The translations under genes were made by a program, and so were the position numbers. This document shows, piece by piece, positions 31,339 through 43,369 of a DNA stretch of 64,000 bases (positions within the stretch are counted from its first letter, which is position 1; each line of letters starts with the position of its first letter). The DNA comes from Imbricaverruca yamaguchii (taxonomy: Eukaryota > Arthropoda > Thecostraca > Neoverrucidae), in contig JAOTOL010001598.1 of NCBI GenBank assembly GCA_034440575.1, forward strand, positions 1,166,001 through 1,230,000, written 5' to 3'. A model generated the notes under the pieces. It saw only the letters and a list, made by a program, of their open reading frames with translations. It was not told the DNA's origin and did not search any database.

Positions 31339-33200
31339 GTCAGATAATTGTCGAGCAGTCGGTGACGAAAATGACCGCCAACATTTCGTTACTCTGAAAA
31401 TGCCAACCTTCCAATAGTGATGTTAAGGTAAAACTTCCGTTAGTTTGGTTACACCAGGCGCCCGTTCACATGAGAGAAAGTTCGCGTGAAAGAAAAATGG
31501 CATACCCATTACGTGATGCTATATTGATGTAAACGGGGTACTTGGTATATGTTTACATTTCTTTCTCATGGAAGGTACATCCTTCACCATTACCTAGAGC
31601 AAGAAAGCGGGAAGATTCGCCTTTGCTATTAAAATATCTTGCACTGACTTGGCTACCTTTACTGCGATATATCGTTGCCTCTCAGTACGGTGGAGTTGCC
31701 ATATCACTTGGACGATTGGGATCTACGTAAATTGTGCACTTTACTTTCAAGAGGCAACTGATTAGTCAGCAGGTGTTCTGGTTGAACAACAGCAAAATGA
31801 GCAATCTCAGCTTGACTTCTTGCCGCTCCCTGCGAACAAACAAAAAGCATACCAGGAGTCAGCTTGGCACGGAACAAGGATATTTGAAACAGCTAGAGAA
31901 AGCGAAAATGTCAAGAAAGGACTTACAGCTTTCACCAAGTCACGAAATGACTCGTGTTGACCTACCGGAATGTGAAGAGGAATGATTTCAGAAGGCGCCG
32001 ATCATACCTACAAGTGACGCACTGACCGTCAATTTCGCTAAAGCGCCATCAGGCCGTGCAACCGAACCAAGAAAATCCTTTGTTGAGCATTCATGTTCTA
32101 GATAGCCGTCAACCCATTTGTATAGACGTCATTGGTTAGTAGCGAGCGTCTCTGCTCGTCCGCTCGCGCGCCGCCTGGTGGCGGGTTCCGACAAAGATTG
32201 GTGCGTGGTCAAGGTTCCCGTAACAGCGGTTCTCAGACCTTGCTGAAATTTTGCGTGCAGCCTTTTAAAGGCCACTTGTTCAACAGGTGTACTTAGCATT
32301 TTTAAAGTTGATTTTCGCCGCCCCTATGACGGTCGCGTATCACCACGTAGCATGCCACACCTGGAACATGAAATCCAGGAAACGTAAATCAGTTAAGTCA
32401 GCACTCGCGACTTTGCGGTCTTCATCTCGTGCACGAGGAACAGATAAAGTGTTGCACTCTTTCGTCGAACTGGCACGCAGTAGTGACACACAAAGGTACC
32501 TGTTTATGGCAGGTGGCCGCCCTGACCATGCTGTTCCACCCCATTCGGTGTATCTCGAACTCCTTGGCTGTCCGGTACTGGAACGGTACGCCTCGGATAT
32601 CCCGGTGCCGGAAATGTTGATATGTAGCTGCGACAAATGCTAGGAGATGAGTCCGTGATATTTGCACCTGGGGACATGTTTACATTCCTTCAAATGATAC
32701 ATTTTGACTGCCTATCGCTCATCTTATTCCATCAGACAATCGCACTCAGACATGAGATAGGCCTCTTTCAACCACAGGTCAGTGTTAAAATAATGTTTTT
32801 CTTTTTGTTAGGTGGCAGATAACGAAGCGAGAACAGATGGATGTCCAAAATTTGCCGTAGAATTAGTGTTATTTCAGATGCTTTTGATGACTCAAACTTG
32901 AGCCAATGGCCTACTTATGACTGCACCATCATCATTTGCTGTGATATTCGTAGTTCAGGAAAAGCTCTTCGGTATAGCGAGAAAAACATATATGCTATAC
33001 ACTGGTATTGTATGCCATACCACATTATCGGTATTCCCTTCACCTGAAATTGCGGTGCGATATGTTCATGTATTACTGTGCCATATCCAGAGCATGATCA
33101 TAATACATATAAACGATGCTCTATTAGAAAGGAGACAAGAAGGCGTCATAAGCACGCAACAAGAGCAGAGTGATTAGATGTTCGAATGGTATATTCTATT
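31339..33200. other. intron 23 proximal part, unique
   Basis: The longest intron. A 118-codon plus frame at 32287-32643 (with SRKRKSVKSALATLRSSSRA) could be a decayed element but is not recognised. Confidence 0.4.
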
Positions 33201-33205
33201 TCACG

Positions 33206-33336
33206 GAGAAGGATGTCGAGTTGTTAAGGTGTTGGGCTCTGAGTACCAAAGTTACCGGGTTCGACACTGCGCCGCTCGGGAATTATTCCGCAGCGAACAT
33301 ACATTTCACCGTGAATCACCCAATAAATAATACATT
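33206..33336 (+). mobile_element. diverged family A SINE
   Basis: tcgagttgttaaggtgt, gtaccaaag, gggttcgacact and caataaataatac preserve the order of the family A element, with losses in the middle. Confidence 0.75.
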
Positions 33337-33774
33337 GCCACAGGATGGTGACAGGTCACGCCATGGAAGCAAAATGAACGAAATAGTATTGAAAAAAAGT
33401 GTATGCTGAATAGAAAGCAGGTAGTTTCTCATTAATAGTACGATGTTCTTTAGACGTCTGACGAGAGAATGAAAATTTAAAAAGGAAACGCAGCAATATT
33501 AGAACACGTAGTATTTTGTCCATCATCGTCACAAATGAGTCCCTTGCTTGCGCACAAACGTCTCAGGCGGTGTAGACCGCTTGGGAGGAGGGGCCTGAGC
33601 AGCGTGAGACCCGTTGGATTGCGCAAAAACGTGCGCGCGCCACAATGGGTGCGTTATGACAATAATACAAACAATGCTAAAATGTTCACGTTCAAGTATT
33701 GTTAACTTGGTTATTTGGTGCAAGCGTTTAAAGAAACATGTCAGATAATGCCAGACGAGGCAGCACGGTAGGCG

Positions 33775-33922
33775 GGGAGGGGCGAGTGGTTGAAGTGTGG
33801 CTGGACCGAAGGTCCGGGTTCGACTCTAGCGCCACTCAGACATTTCCAATCCCGCAAACAGTGTGGGGGCGCCATTAGCCGTGAATGTGCATAGTGTCGT
33901 GAACCAACCAATAAACAATAAA
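33775..33922 (+). mobile_element. family A SINE
   Basis: gcgagtggttgaagtg, B box gggttcgactcta, gccattagccgtgaa and tail aataaacaataaa. Perfect 14-bp target duplication CAGCACGGTAGGCG at 33761-33774 and 33923-33936. It ends 84 nt before exon 24. Confidence 0.94.
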
Positions 33923-34006
33923 CAGCACGGTAGGCGCATATGGAGCGTGGTTCGGTGAGCACGCCTGGTGTGCACGCGTCAGCGCCTGACGACCGCCTCT
34001 GTCCAG

Positions 34007-34450
34007 GACGAGGATCGCGTCTTCGACAAGGGCGAGATGAACATCCACTCGGAGGACGTGCTGCTGGTGCGCGCGTGCACGGACGCCCTGCTCGAGCTGC
34101 TGGCCGAGCTGCCCGAACAGCCGCTGCTGTTCCCCGTCGGCGAGCTGTCGCCGCTCAGTCTGGTGCGCCATCTGCCGGACGTCTACGAACTCGAGCTGTC
34201 GGACATCCTCCGCGAGGCGGCGCGCCAGGCGCTCGCCTGTCTGCGCGAGCTGGCGATGGGCGGCGCCGGCGTGGCGCAGCGCGGCTACGCGCTGCTCTGC
34301 CTGCGCGCCTTCCGGCGGCTGCGGCTGGCGGCCGTGCTGCGCGAGTTCTTCCTGGAGCCGGCCGTGGCGGAGCTGTGGGCAGAGTGCGTGGCGCTGTTGC
34401 AGCACGAGACCCGCTTCCCGGCGCTGTGGCCGGAGGTGGTGGACTCCTGA
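34007..34450 (+). CDS. THADA: THADA terminal exon 24
   Basis: Acceptor cctctgtccag, phase 0, 147 codons and a TGA at 34448-34450. DEDRVFDKGEMN matches human EEDYLFEKAEVN, followed by a helical C-terminus ending WPEVVDS. A SINE with a 14-bp target duplication sits about 70 nt upstream of the exon. Confidence 0.95.
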   Translation, partial: DEDRVFDKGEMNIHSEDVLLVRACTDALLELLAELPEQPLLFPVGELSPLSLVRHLPDVYELELSDILREAARQALACLRELAMGGAGVAQRGYALLCLRAFRRLRLAAVLREFFLEPAVAELWAECVALLQHETRFPALWPEVVDS

Positions 34451-34830
34451 TGGTGCGCGGCGGCGCCGGCCGGGCGCAGCCGCTGTCGGCTGCAGTGAGG
34501 TGTCGCCGACCTCGCCCCCGAGAACGTCTGGCGTCCTGCGATCGGCGGGGCCGCCGACGGAAAGGCTGTGGTTGTCTGCGGCCAAGTGCAGAGGCCGTTC
34601 CAAGCTTTTGTAGGGACTGTTCCGGACTGTTGTCTCCCCCCCCCCCCCTCCACCACCGACATTCACAACAGCCACGCCGCCAATAGGATGCTCTTGCAAT
34701 TGTGATAGCGAGAGGGAGGAGTGTCGTACTTGTGTTGTGAAGAAAATGTTGTGCTTGGTGTTATGTTGATTTCTTTCAGTTTTTACAGTAATATATTAAT
34801 CATGTGATTGGAAACGTTTGCTCGGCCGGG
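34451..34830 (+). other. THADA 3' UTR (inferred)
   Basis: About 350 nt of falling GC content after the stop, with a C run near 34640. No AATAAA is present; AATATA at 34790 followed by T/A-rich sequence is the best poly(A) candidate. The 3' end is not determinable from sequence alone. Confidence 0.4.
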
Positions 34831-34839
34831 GCAAGCGGA

Positions 34840-35690
34840 ACTGTCCGTACATACACGTGACGGTCGGCTGCACGGGGCTGTCGCTCGCGCTTCCGGACAT
34901 GCGATGTTGTCCGCGGAGATCAGCGAGGGATGTGCGACGCCTGATCATGCCTGCGACTCCGCTGTACTGAGCTGTCCCCTGGAACACCGAGATCATCAAT
35001 GTGTCGCTCAGCATCACCGAGTTATTCGCGGAGACGTCGAAGGTGCCGAACTGCCCGCATGATGCTAAGAATGCTGAGCTGTCCGTATAGATGCCGAAAT
35101 TACTGAGCTGTGCGCGATATGTCGAGATAATCCGCATTTACACGAAGGTCGCTGAGCCATGTGAGGATAGCAATAGTACACTGCTTTCCGTATGAACATC
35201 AAGAATGCCGAGCCGTGTGTGTGGAAACAGGTTGCTATAGCTGTTTGCAGACGAAGTAATCGAGCTCTCTACTGAGTGCAGCTGAGACAGATTACCGAGC
35301 TGTCTGCGGACACCGAAGTAATAGGCAGAGATAATAGGCACCGAGGTAGTAGGGAGGGGGCAGTTGAGACTGATTCCCGGCCGTCTCCAGACACAGGTAA
35401 TCGATAGAGACGCTGAGACAGATTACCGAGCTGTCTGCGGACGACGAGATACTGAGATAATGGGACTAGATGGACATCAAATTGTCCGCTGAGCGGCGAT
35501 TACCGAGCTATCTGCGGACACCAAGATGCCGCTGTGCGCATAAACACGAGATTACCTAGCTGTCTGCAGACACCAAGATAGTCGAGCTGTCTGCGGAGAC
35601 ACCGAAATCACCGAGCTGTCCGCACTAGCGTGTAGATTGCCGAGCTGTCCGCACAGTCACCGAGATTACCGAGCCGCCCCTCGAGACCGC
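34840..35690 (+). repeat. irregular minisatellite after THADA
   Basis: Degenerate repeats of accgagctgtctgcggacac with variable spacing (25-60 bp). Strongly diverged, hence old. Confidence 0.75.
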
Positions 35691-35714
35691 CGACGTCTAC
35701 ACACGTGACCGGCG

Positions 35715-35995
35715 AGATACATCGTAAACAGTTGGGCATGTATGCGGCGCCGCCGCCCGCCGACAGCAGTCCCGTGCAGCGGCGTCCCTGCTGCCTCTGC
35801 GACAGGTCCCCTGGCGGCCGCTGCCGTCCGCCGGCCCGCTCGGACGTCGTCACGGTGGTGACGGCGACGCGCGGCAGACCGGCGAGACGACGGACGCGTC
35901 GCAGGTCGCCCGGTGACGGTGTCCAGAGCAGCCGGCCGACAGGGCGCGTGTACGGCGGCAGGTTCACGCGCCACCTATCGCTCCCGACAGCTGTT
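35715..35995 (-). other. coding-like island, minus strand, unidentified
   Basis: A GC-rich minus frame reading RWRVNLPPYTRPVGRLLW, PSPGDLRRVRRLAG and NCLRCISPVTC, with GC3 like the THADA exons. Its start follows ccagccaacag on the minus strand, an acceptable acceptor. I recognise no family. The opposite strand is also open, which weakens the call. Confidence 0.35.
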
Positions 35996-36649
35996 GGCTG
36001 GTGTGGCGCTTCAAAGGGCGTCGTTCGACTTTGTGTAGACACAGGAATTCATGGAGCGGAGGAACGGAGGGATTCACGTATGCACTGCACCACATTGCAC
36101 ATTCATGCACTGAAATATATGCTAGACATGGGCAGAGAGGCTTACGGACAATGCAAGAGGTGGCCGCTGGAGACCAAGAACAAATGCTTGGGTCGTAGGT
36201 GGGTTTCATCCTTGGCGAGTTTCAAGATAGATTGTCGGTTTTTGATCATAGGTTGGCTTCACGCGTGGCTTCCTGTACCTACTATAGATCAATTAACGAC
36301 CCTCGACAAGATTGAGCAATTGCTCGAAGTGTGCATTGCTGCTACTATTTTCGCCACCCGGGAGTAGTCAATTTTAGTGAATTTTAAAAATTGCGGTGTT
36401 TTCCTGATCAACGAGGAAGTACGACACATCCCTCATTATCCACTACTCTTAAATGAGCTCCGAATGAATTCAAGACTCTGTTCCTGGCGCTCCCAATCGC
36501 TCTGTCACCCGCGTGTTTTTCTGCCACAACGGCGGCGATTGCAGACGACGGCGGCCACCGTCTCCAGAAGCAGTGTTGGCCGGCAAGCGACCGGAGATGA
36601 TCTGTCTCACAGACCCCGTGATGGTGGACAGGCAGTGATGTCACAATGG

Positions 36650-36875
36650 CGTGGCTGACGTCACACTGACACGGCTGATGTCACACCGGCACGGTTGACG
36701 TCACACCGACACGGCTGATGTCACACCGGCACGGCTGACGTCATACCAACACGGCTGACGTCACAATGACACGGCTGACGTCATACCGACATGGTTGACG
36801 TCACACCGACACGGCTGACGTCATACCGACACAGTTTACGTCACACTGATACGGCTGACGTCACACCAACGCTGC
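36650..36875 (+). repeat. 20-bp minisatellite with CRE palindromes
   Basis: About twelve units of cacggctgacgtcacaccga; eight contain the perfect palindrome TGACGTCA. Confidence 0.93.
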
Positions 36876-37039
36876 CGACGTCAGTGGGACAGGCCGGCTG
36901 GGCCCTGATGAGGCCCGCGGCCATCAGCGGTCGCCGGTGGACTGCGTGACTGCCGGTAATGCTCAGCGCCCGACCCCAGCACGGTCTGCCGGGGGTGCGC
37001 CGGTCATGGAGCGCCCCCCCCCCGGAGCGCTCTGTCTCG

Positions 37040-37330
37040 GCAGTGGTGGCTTATGGGCGGCTGCGACTCTGCCTGCCGTCCGGTGGTACGGCGGTGCCGC
37101 TCGCCGAGAGAGTTGATCGGTACGTCGCCGTCGACCACTGTCGCACGGCGTTGCAAATCGTCACAAATTGGCGCCGTTCACCGCTAATGGTCACAAATTG
37201 TCGCCGCCCGTCACCACTGACCATCAAGTCACCAAGTGTCACCAGCTCCCATCAGTCGACATCGACCGTCACCAGTTGTCACATTGCCACCAATTATCAC
37301 CAATGATCACCAATCACCTACCACTCGTCG
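37040..37330 (+). other. coding-like segment and gtcacca-rich repeats
   Basis: After ctctgtctcggcag (ag 37044-37045) a plus frame reads LPSGGTAVPLAERVDRYVAV. From about 37170 to 37460 degenerate gtcaccaattgtcac repeats follow. A diverged copy of the first part is at 38005-38110. Confidence 0.3.
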
Positions 37331-37754
37331 GTACAATCGCCACCCATCGTCAACAATTGTCACCACTCGCCACAAATTGTCACCCCAATTGTAGCCAATT
37401 GTGGCCAATTGATACCGCTGGTCACCACTTGTCAAAACTGGCCCAAAGCCGTCACCAACCAACAGCAGTTGTCACCGATCTCCAAAGAAACCACTCACCT
37501 CGTCGCCAGAACAAACGGACCAACCGTTCAGCGCGGACCGTCGACTAGCGGCATGTCCGTCAGCCTCGTGCGCCGCTATGATACGCGAACAGGCGGACAA
37601 ACAGCCGGCCAGGCATATCACCAGTCGCCACGAACGAACTGGGAACGAACGGCGAAACTGTCTCGCAAGTGGCTGGGTACGGAGCCGGAGTTGTTCCCGT
37701 TCCCATGCGAGGCTGCTCCCGCTGGACCGCTGCACTTGTGGACGGCTGCGGCCC

Positions 37755-38012
37755 CGTGGTACGGCGGTGGTACGGCGGTGGTACGGCGGTGGTACGGCGG
37801 TGGTACGGCAGTGGTACGGCGGTGGTACGGCGGTGGTACGGCGGTGGTACGGCGGTGGTACGGCGGTGGTACGGCGGTGGTACGGCGGTGGTACGGCGGT
37901 GGTACGGCGGTGGTACGGCGGTGGTACGGCGGTGGTACGGCGGTGGTACGGCGGTGGTACGGCGGTGGTACGGCGGTGGTACGGCGGTGGTACGGCGGTG
38001 GTACGGCGGTGC
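37755..38012 (+). repeat. 11-bp minisatellite (ggtacggcggt)n
   Basis: About 23 nearly perfect copies, open in all frames. It expands the ggtggtacggcggtgcc segment that is single-copy at about 37082. Confidence 0.96.
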
Positions 38013-38807
38013 CGGGCGAGCTGGTCGGCACGTCGCCGTCGACCACAGTCGCACGGGTTCCCGCGGCGTCACAAATTGGCGCCACCTGTCACCACTGACC
38101 ATTAACACGCGCACTGGAGGGGGGAGGGGCGAAATCCTCCCACCCATCCGGTTTTTTTCAGAGGCCCTCCAGGGCGCGTGTTAAGTCACCAAGTGTCACC
38201 ACACCGACACGGCATCACCAGCCGCCACGACGATCGGGAACGATCGGAGAAAGTGTCTCGGAAGTGGCTGGGTATCGAGCTGGAGTTGTCCCGCCCCTCC
38301 CCCCCCCATTCCTGTATGCCTGAGCGGAGTAGAACATGTTGCCTGTGGAGTGGGACACGTGTTATTGGTGTTGCTGTACCGACATTTCGCCTTCTGTTAC
38401 ATAATCACAGGTAGTGAGATTCTCAGGTTTCTGCTTGGCCTCCCATATTTTGCCAATTGCTGTCACGTGATAGTTTTGCTCCAGATTTAACGCATAGAAT
38501 GCTTCGGATGGGAGTTCGTTGGGAAAATGCGATTATTCAATTCGGTGATTAGTTCTCTTCTTCCCACATTTTCTGGTCGCAAAGAAACCCGGAGACCCGC
38601 TGAGCTTTGATGCACCTCATCTCATTGGTTAAGCATGCTCCCAGGTTGGCTATCAAACACAAGTGCAGCGATAGTGGAGCGCACGCAATTCATATTCATA
38701 TTCGTATGCAATTCCATATGCATGGAACTGCCTAGGTAGGTCCCAAGGTGCTTATCACTCTCAAGACTACATACCTAGGAACATAGGTAGCAACATGCAT
38801 GATAAAG

Positions 38808-38946
38808 ATGAAGATGAAGATGAAGATGAAATGAAGATGAAGATGAAGATGAAGATGAGATGAGATGAAGATGAAGATGAGATGAAGATGAGATGAAGAT
38901 AAATGAAGAGAAGTGAAGTAGATAGATGAAGATGAGATGAAGAGTG
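38808..38946 (+). repeat. (GATGAA)n microsatellite
   Basis: Interrupted gatgaa/gatga runs. Confidence 0.95.
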
Positions 38947-38964
38947 CCAGAGTGTCAGATGTAA

Positions 38965-39236
38965 GAGTGTCACTGTCGTGTCAGCTGTCGCTGTCAGCTG
39001 TCAGCTGTCAGAGTGTCGCTGTCGCTGTCAGACTGTCGCTGTCGACTGTCAGACTGTCAGCTGTCAGCTGTCGCTGTCAGCTGTCGCTGTCCAGAGCTGT
39101 CGCTGTCGCTGTCAGCTGTCAGCTGTCAGCTGTCGCTGTCGCTGTCGCTGTCTGTCTGTCCTGTCCTGTCGCTGTCCTGTCGCTGTCCTGTCCTGTTGTC
39201 CTGTCTGTCCTGTCGCTGTCGCTGTCGCTGTCCTGT

Positions 39237-39299
<63 letters not shown>

Positions 39300-39328
39300 T
39301 GCTGTGCTGTCGCTGTCGCTGTGCTGTG

Positions 39329-39391
<63 letters not shown>

Positions 39392-39411
39392 TCTGTCCTG
39401 TGCTGTCCTGT

Positions 39412-39456
<45 letters not shown>

Positions 39457-39481
39457 TCTCTGTCTCTGTCTCTGTCGCTGT

Positions 39482-39568
<87 letters not shown>

Positions 39569-39640
39569 TCGTCTGTCTCTGTCTCTGTCTCTGTCTCTGT
39601 CTCTGTCTCTGTCTCTGTCTCTGTCTCTGTCTCTGTCACA
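38965..39640 (+). repeat. (CTGTCG)n / (CTGTCT)n simple repeat block
   Basis: Hexamer array of ctgtcg with ctgtcagctgt variants at the left, changing to ctgtct at about 39578. The 327-codon frames here are artefacts of 6-bp periodicity. Confidence 0.97.
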
Positions 39641-40231
39641 GACAGATAGACAGACTGAAAGGCAGAGTGACCGGGGACTGTCGGAGGGCTATTCGTGGCT
39701 GCTCTACACCCGAGCAGCTGTGCCCTCGGTGCAATGTCAGGAGAGGAAGATACGACCCCACGGTGAGCCGGCTTGCTCGAGGTCCACTTTATCACACATC
39801 ACATCGGGCCATCCCTCGCACGGACGTCCGGCTGGCTCGATAGTCTCGTCAGCCAGTTTAATGTGTTATTATCTGATGTGCTGTATGCAATTCAGCACCG
39901 CTTGGGCGTCGTTGGAATGAATTTGAATTAGAATCAAGCTTTTCAGCCATCTCGGCGCCGTACGACGAAGCTTGCGCACCTTTCACCGGCACGTTTATCA
40001 TGCTGCCTTCCAGCGGCAAAATTGTGTCAGTCGGTTACGAGGATGTTCGGTGCACGCATGTCCGGCCACGGCCGTGTTGTTGTGTCAGAAGGTGGCGCAC
40101 CCCTCTGTCGCCGTCGCCACTTCTGACGACTACGGTGACCCGGTTCGTCGACTTCGGGCTGTGGCCGTGGAGGAAGGGCCGGCAGTGGAGCCGGCGGAGC
40201 GAGTCAGCGGAACACGGGCGACCTCATTGTC

Positions 40232-40920
40232 GCCGGAGCCTGTCCACGGGGATCCGGCTGAGGTCCGGTCCGGAGTCGCCAGAGCCCGTCCACGGGAATC
40301 CGGCTGGGGTCCGGTCCGGAGTCGCCAGAGTTCACGGGGATCCGGCTGGGGTCCAGTCCAGAGTCGCCAGAGCCCGTCCACGGGGATCCGGCTGGGTCGT
40401 CCGAGTCGCCAGAGCCGTCCACAGGGAATTCTCCAGTCAAGCGGTCCACGGGGATCCGGCTGGGGTCCAGTCCAGAGTCGCCAGAGCCCGTCCACGGGGA
40501 TCCGGCTGGGGTCCAGTCCGGAGTCGCCAGAGCCTGTCCACGGGAATCCGGCTGAGATCCGGTCCGGAGTCGCCAGAGCCTGTCCACGGGGATCCGGCTG
40601 GGGACCAGTCCGAGTCGCCAGAGCCTGTCCACGGGGATCCGGCTGGGGACCAGTCCGGAGTCGCCAGAGCCTGTCCACGGGGATCCGGCTGAGGTCCGGT
40701 CCGGAGTCGCCAGAGCCCGTCCACGGGGATCCGGCTGGGGACCAGTGAGTCGCCAGAGAGTCCCGCCACGGGATCCGGCTGGGGTCCGGTCCGAGTCGCC
40801 AGAGCCTGTCCACGGGGATCCGGCTGAGGTCCGGTCCAGAGTCGCCAGAGCCCGTCCACGATCCGGCTGGATCGGAGTCGCCAGAGCCCGTCCACGGGGA
40901 TCCGGCTGCGGTCCGGGGTT
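40232..40920 (+). repeat. ~45-bp minisatellite
   Basis: About 15 copies of gagtcgccagagcccgtcca plus cggggatccggctgggg. Flanks 39650-40230 hold a coding-like stretch of uncertain frame and nothing recognisable. Confidence 0.94.
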
Positions 40921-41035
40921 CGTGATGAAGCTAATGGCCTCGACACGGTATCTGCGCTCGACTGCGCGTCACCGAAGACATGGCTGCTACAGTTGGCGGG
41001 TCAGTCGAAACCCATCTGCAGCTGATGTGTCTTGG

Positions 41036-41585
41036 GTTATCAAAACACATCTGCACGTCAGATCAGACAAGACACATCTGCACGTCAGATCAGACATGAC
41101 ACATCTGCACGTCAGATCAGACAAGACACATCAGCACGTCATATCAGACAAGACACATCAGCACGTCAGATCAGACATGACACATCAACACGTCAGATCA
41201 GACAAGACACATCACGTCAGATCAGACAAGACACATCAGCACGTCAGATCAGACAAGACACATCACATCAGATCAGACAAGACACATCAGTACGTCAGAT
41301 CAGACAAGACACATCTGCACGTCAGATCAGTAAAGACACATCACGTCAGATCATACAAGATACATCAACACGTCAGATCAGAAAAGACACATCAGCACGT
41401 CAGATCACACAAGACACATCAGCACGTCAGATCAGACAAGACACATCACGTCAGATCAGACAAGACACATCAGCACGTCAGATCAGAAAAGACACATCAG
41501 CACGTCAGATCAGACAAGACACATCTGCACGTCAGATCAGACAAGGCACATCAGCACGTTAGATCAGACAAGGCACATGAAACGT
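41036..41585 (+). repeat. 27-bp minisatellite
   Basis: About 20 copies of cacgtcagatcagacaagac plus acatctg. 27 bp keeps the same frame, giving a 9-residue repeat in silico. No unique spacers, so not a CRISPR-like array. Confidence 0.95.
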
Positions 41586-41599
41586 ATCATGAAATCCGG

Positions 41600-43360
41600 C
41601 ATGAATAGCAGTAGGAAATAGGCGCACAGGTTTAAGTAGATGAAATCGTGCGAAAAGAGGAATTCAAGAGCACATGATCCTCTGATTTGCATCACTCAAC
41701 GCGGCGTGACGTTAATCCAGCAGCTTGTTATGGCTTCGCAGTCAGGCCAGGCGACCTTTCCGACTTCCATCCGGCTTTGCCCCACCATGAGGCTATGCAC
41801 GTATTAGTTGCCGCAGAACAACACCGCTGCACCACTTCCACTGCGAATTCTAGTTGATAGGCAACACACCGATAGTAACGTTGTATATCACCAGAAACCG
41901 ATCGCTTAGTTTAGTAGGCCTGTGGTGGTTTCCTTGGTTACCGGACACCAATGCGATGTAAAAACGCCAGCAACTACAATCGATCACGTGATCACTGCCT
42001 GAGAATAATTCACGGCGACGTAGCGGATAGGAAAGAAGTGCATTGCGTGCCGGACATCACTTTGTCACAAGCTACGTCGTATTCTTTCAACCTTACATGA
42101 AAAAATGCACATGTCGTACAATTATTCGGACGCTATTCAACATGCAACACATCCGATCACCATCAGCCTCGTGCACGGGTAAGCAAGATCCGATTTGGGC
42201 ATACACCCTGCAGTTGGCACTGAGGTGCAGACGTGCGTGCATGCAGTTTAATTCCATATTCGTAAATCTGGCATTCGATCTGATGCTCTGGCAACTTTTT
42301 ACGTCGGATCATGGTCCACATCCGGAAAACGAGCAATGCATCTGGAAAACGAGCAAAACCGCTGGCATGTAGAACATACAGCACATACCATGATCGCAAA
42401 ACTATCGAAGTAAAATAATGGCTACTAAGAAAGAAAACAAAGCATATTTGTATGCAACTCGTGAACATTAAAATCTGATACGAATATAACCTGGAAATCG
42501 TTTGTATTGGAGTTTTTTGTCTAACCAACATGCTTTTAACTGTTGGCTGTTTGTCTGGTGGTGAAAGCAATTCACTTAGCGAGAAAGAACCTTGTTTCCC
42601 ATATTTGCAACTATGTTTCAAAAAGCTCGAGTATCACGAGTGAATCTGCCACGAACAACATTTCCAAATCAACCGCTGAGCTTTACAAACGGATCCTCCT
42701 TCGAAGAGCCCAAGGATGTAGGGTGCACTGCATACGCATACGCACGAGCGGAGATGCTCACGGGTTGATGGGATATTAACACGATGCATTGATGCACGTT
42801 CGAACAGCTCTCCCGCTCTCATCGTCACAACTGGAGGCCGGCTTCGCCCTGCCTGTATTGGAAAGGTGCGACGTACGGCCGGACGGGCGGATGGACGACC
42901 CATCTGTGTTGTGTATTGGACGCCGTGCTTTCGCTTTGTGAAAGAAGCGTTCACCAGGCTGTCCGCTCGTCGTTGCTGTTCGCCAAGTTGCTGTTCGTCC
43001 ACGCTCTCTTTCCTCCTCCTGTTGCTGTTCTCTGCGGCGACGCTGAGCCTCCGATTGTCGCTTCCGCCCCCCCCCCTCTCTCTCTCTTCTCCTCAAGTTA
43101 CTCATGGACCTGCGACTGCCGCTATGACTCTTCTTCTCCTGGTTTAGCCAGACTCTGTGATGGTGCTGCACCAAGCCGCATTGCTTCTTCCGGTAGCTTC
43201 CATACGTGCATAGCAGCATCATCTGACGTCACCGGGCCGACCGGACGTTCACCACTGTGGCACAACGACGCTGCACTCGTGTTCGGCCGTGCCGGTCTCG
43301 TGGCGTCTTGTCGAAGCGACGACTCGCGACGAATGACTCGCGACGCGCTGAAAGGAGTCC
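41600..43360. other. unique sequence with pyrimidine tract
   Basis: No gene recognised. A C/T-rich stretch at about 43005-43110 (ccccccccctctctctctc). Confidence 0.4.
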
Positions 43361-43369
43361 AATTTCGGC

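Larger units (their letters stand above)
3528..34450 (+). other. THADA: THADA-family gene (5' end incomplete), 24 exons
   Basis: Large HEAT/armadillo-type scaffold. In yeast (Trm732) and human (THADA) the family activates the Trm7/FTSJ1 methyltransferase for 2'-O-methylation of tRNA position C32; Drosophila THADA is also reported to bind SERCA. Seen here: 24 exons whose phases all match, giving 1897 codons plus TGA. Diagnostic blocks are SSSSPEG and LLICCWRTMKE (exon 14), [10 protein letters not shown] (exon 15), LCSTRRSAGLPF (exon 16), LRALFRDSRLGE (exon 17), LYPSPVDG (exon 18) and DEDRVFDKGEMN (exon 24). The DUF2428 core spans roughly exons 13-16. Human THADA is about 1950 residues; comparison suggests some 70 N-terminal residues lie in an exon I could not identify. 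Exons are extremely GC-rich with CTG/GCG/CGC codons. Introns are 0.5-2.7 kb and full of minisatellites and SINEs. Confidence 0.93.

Noticed and set aside
32287..32643. 118-codon frame in intron 23 as a nested gene
   Set aside because: No homology recognised and no supporting splice or promoter signals.
38937..39920. 327-codon Ser/Leu frame
   Set aside because: Hexanucleotide simple repeat.
41036..41585. CRISPR-like regular array
   Set aside because: Units are contiguous with no unique spacers, in a eukaryotic genome.
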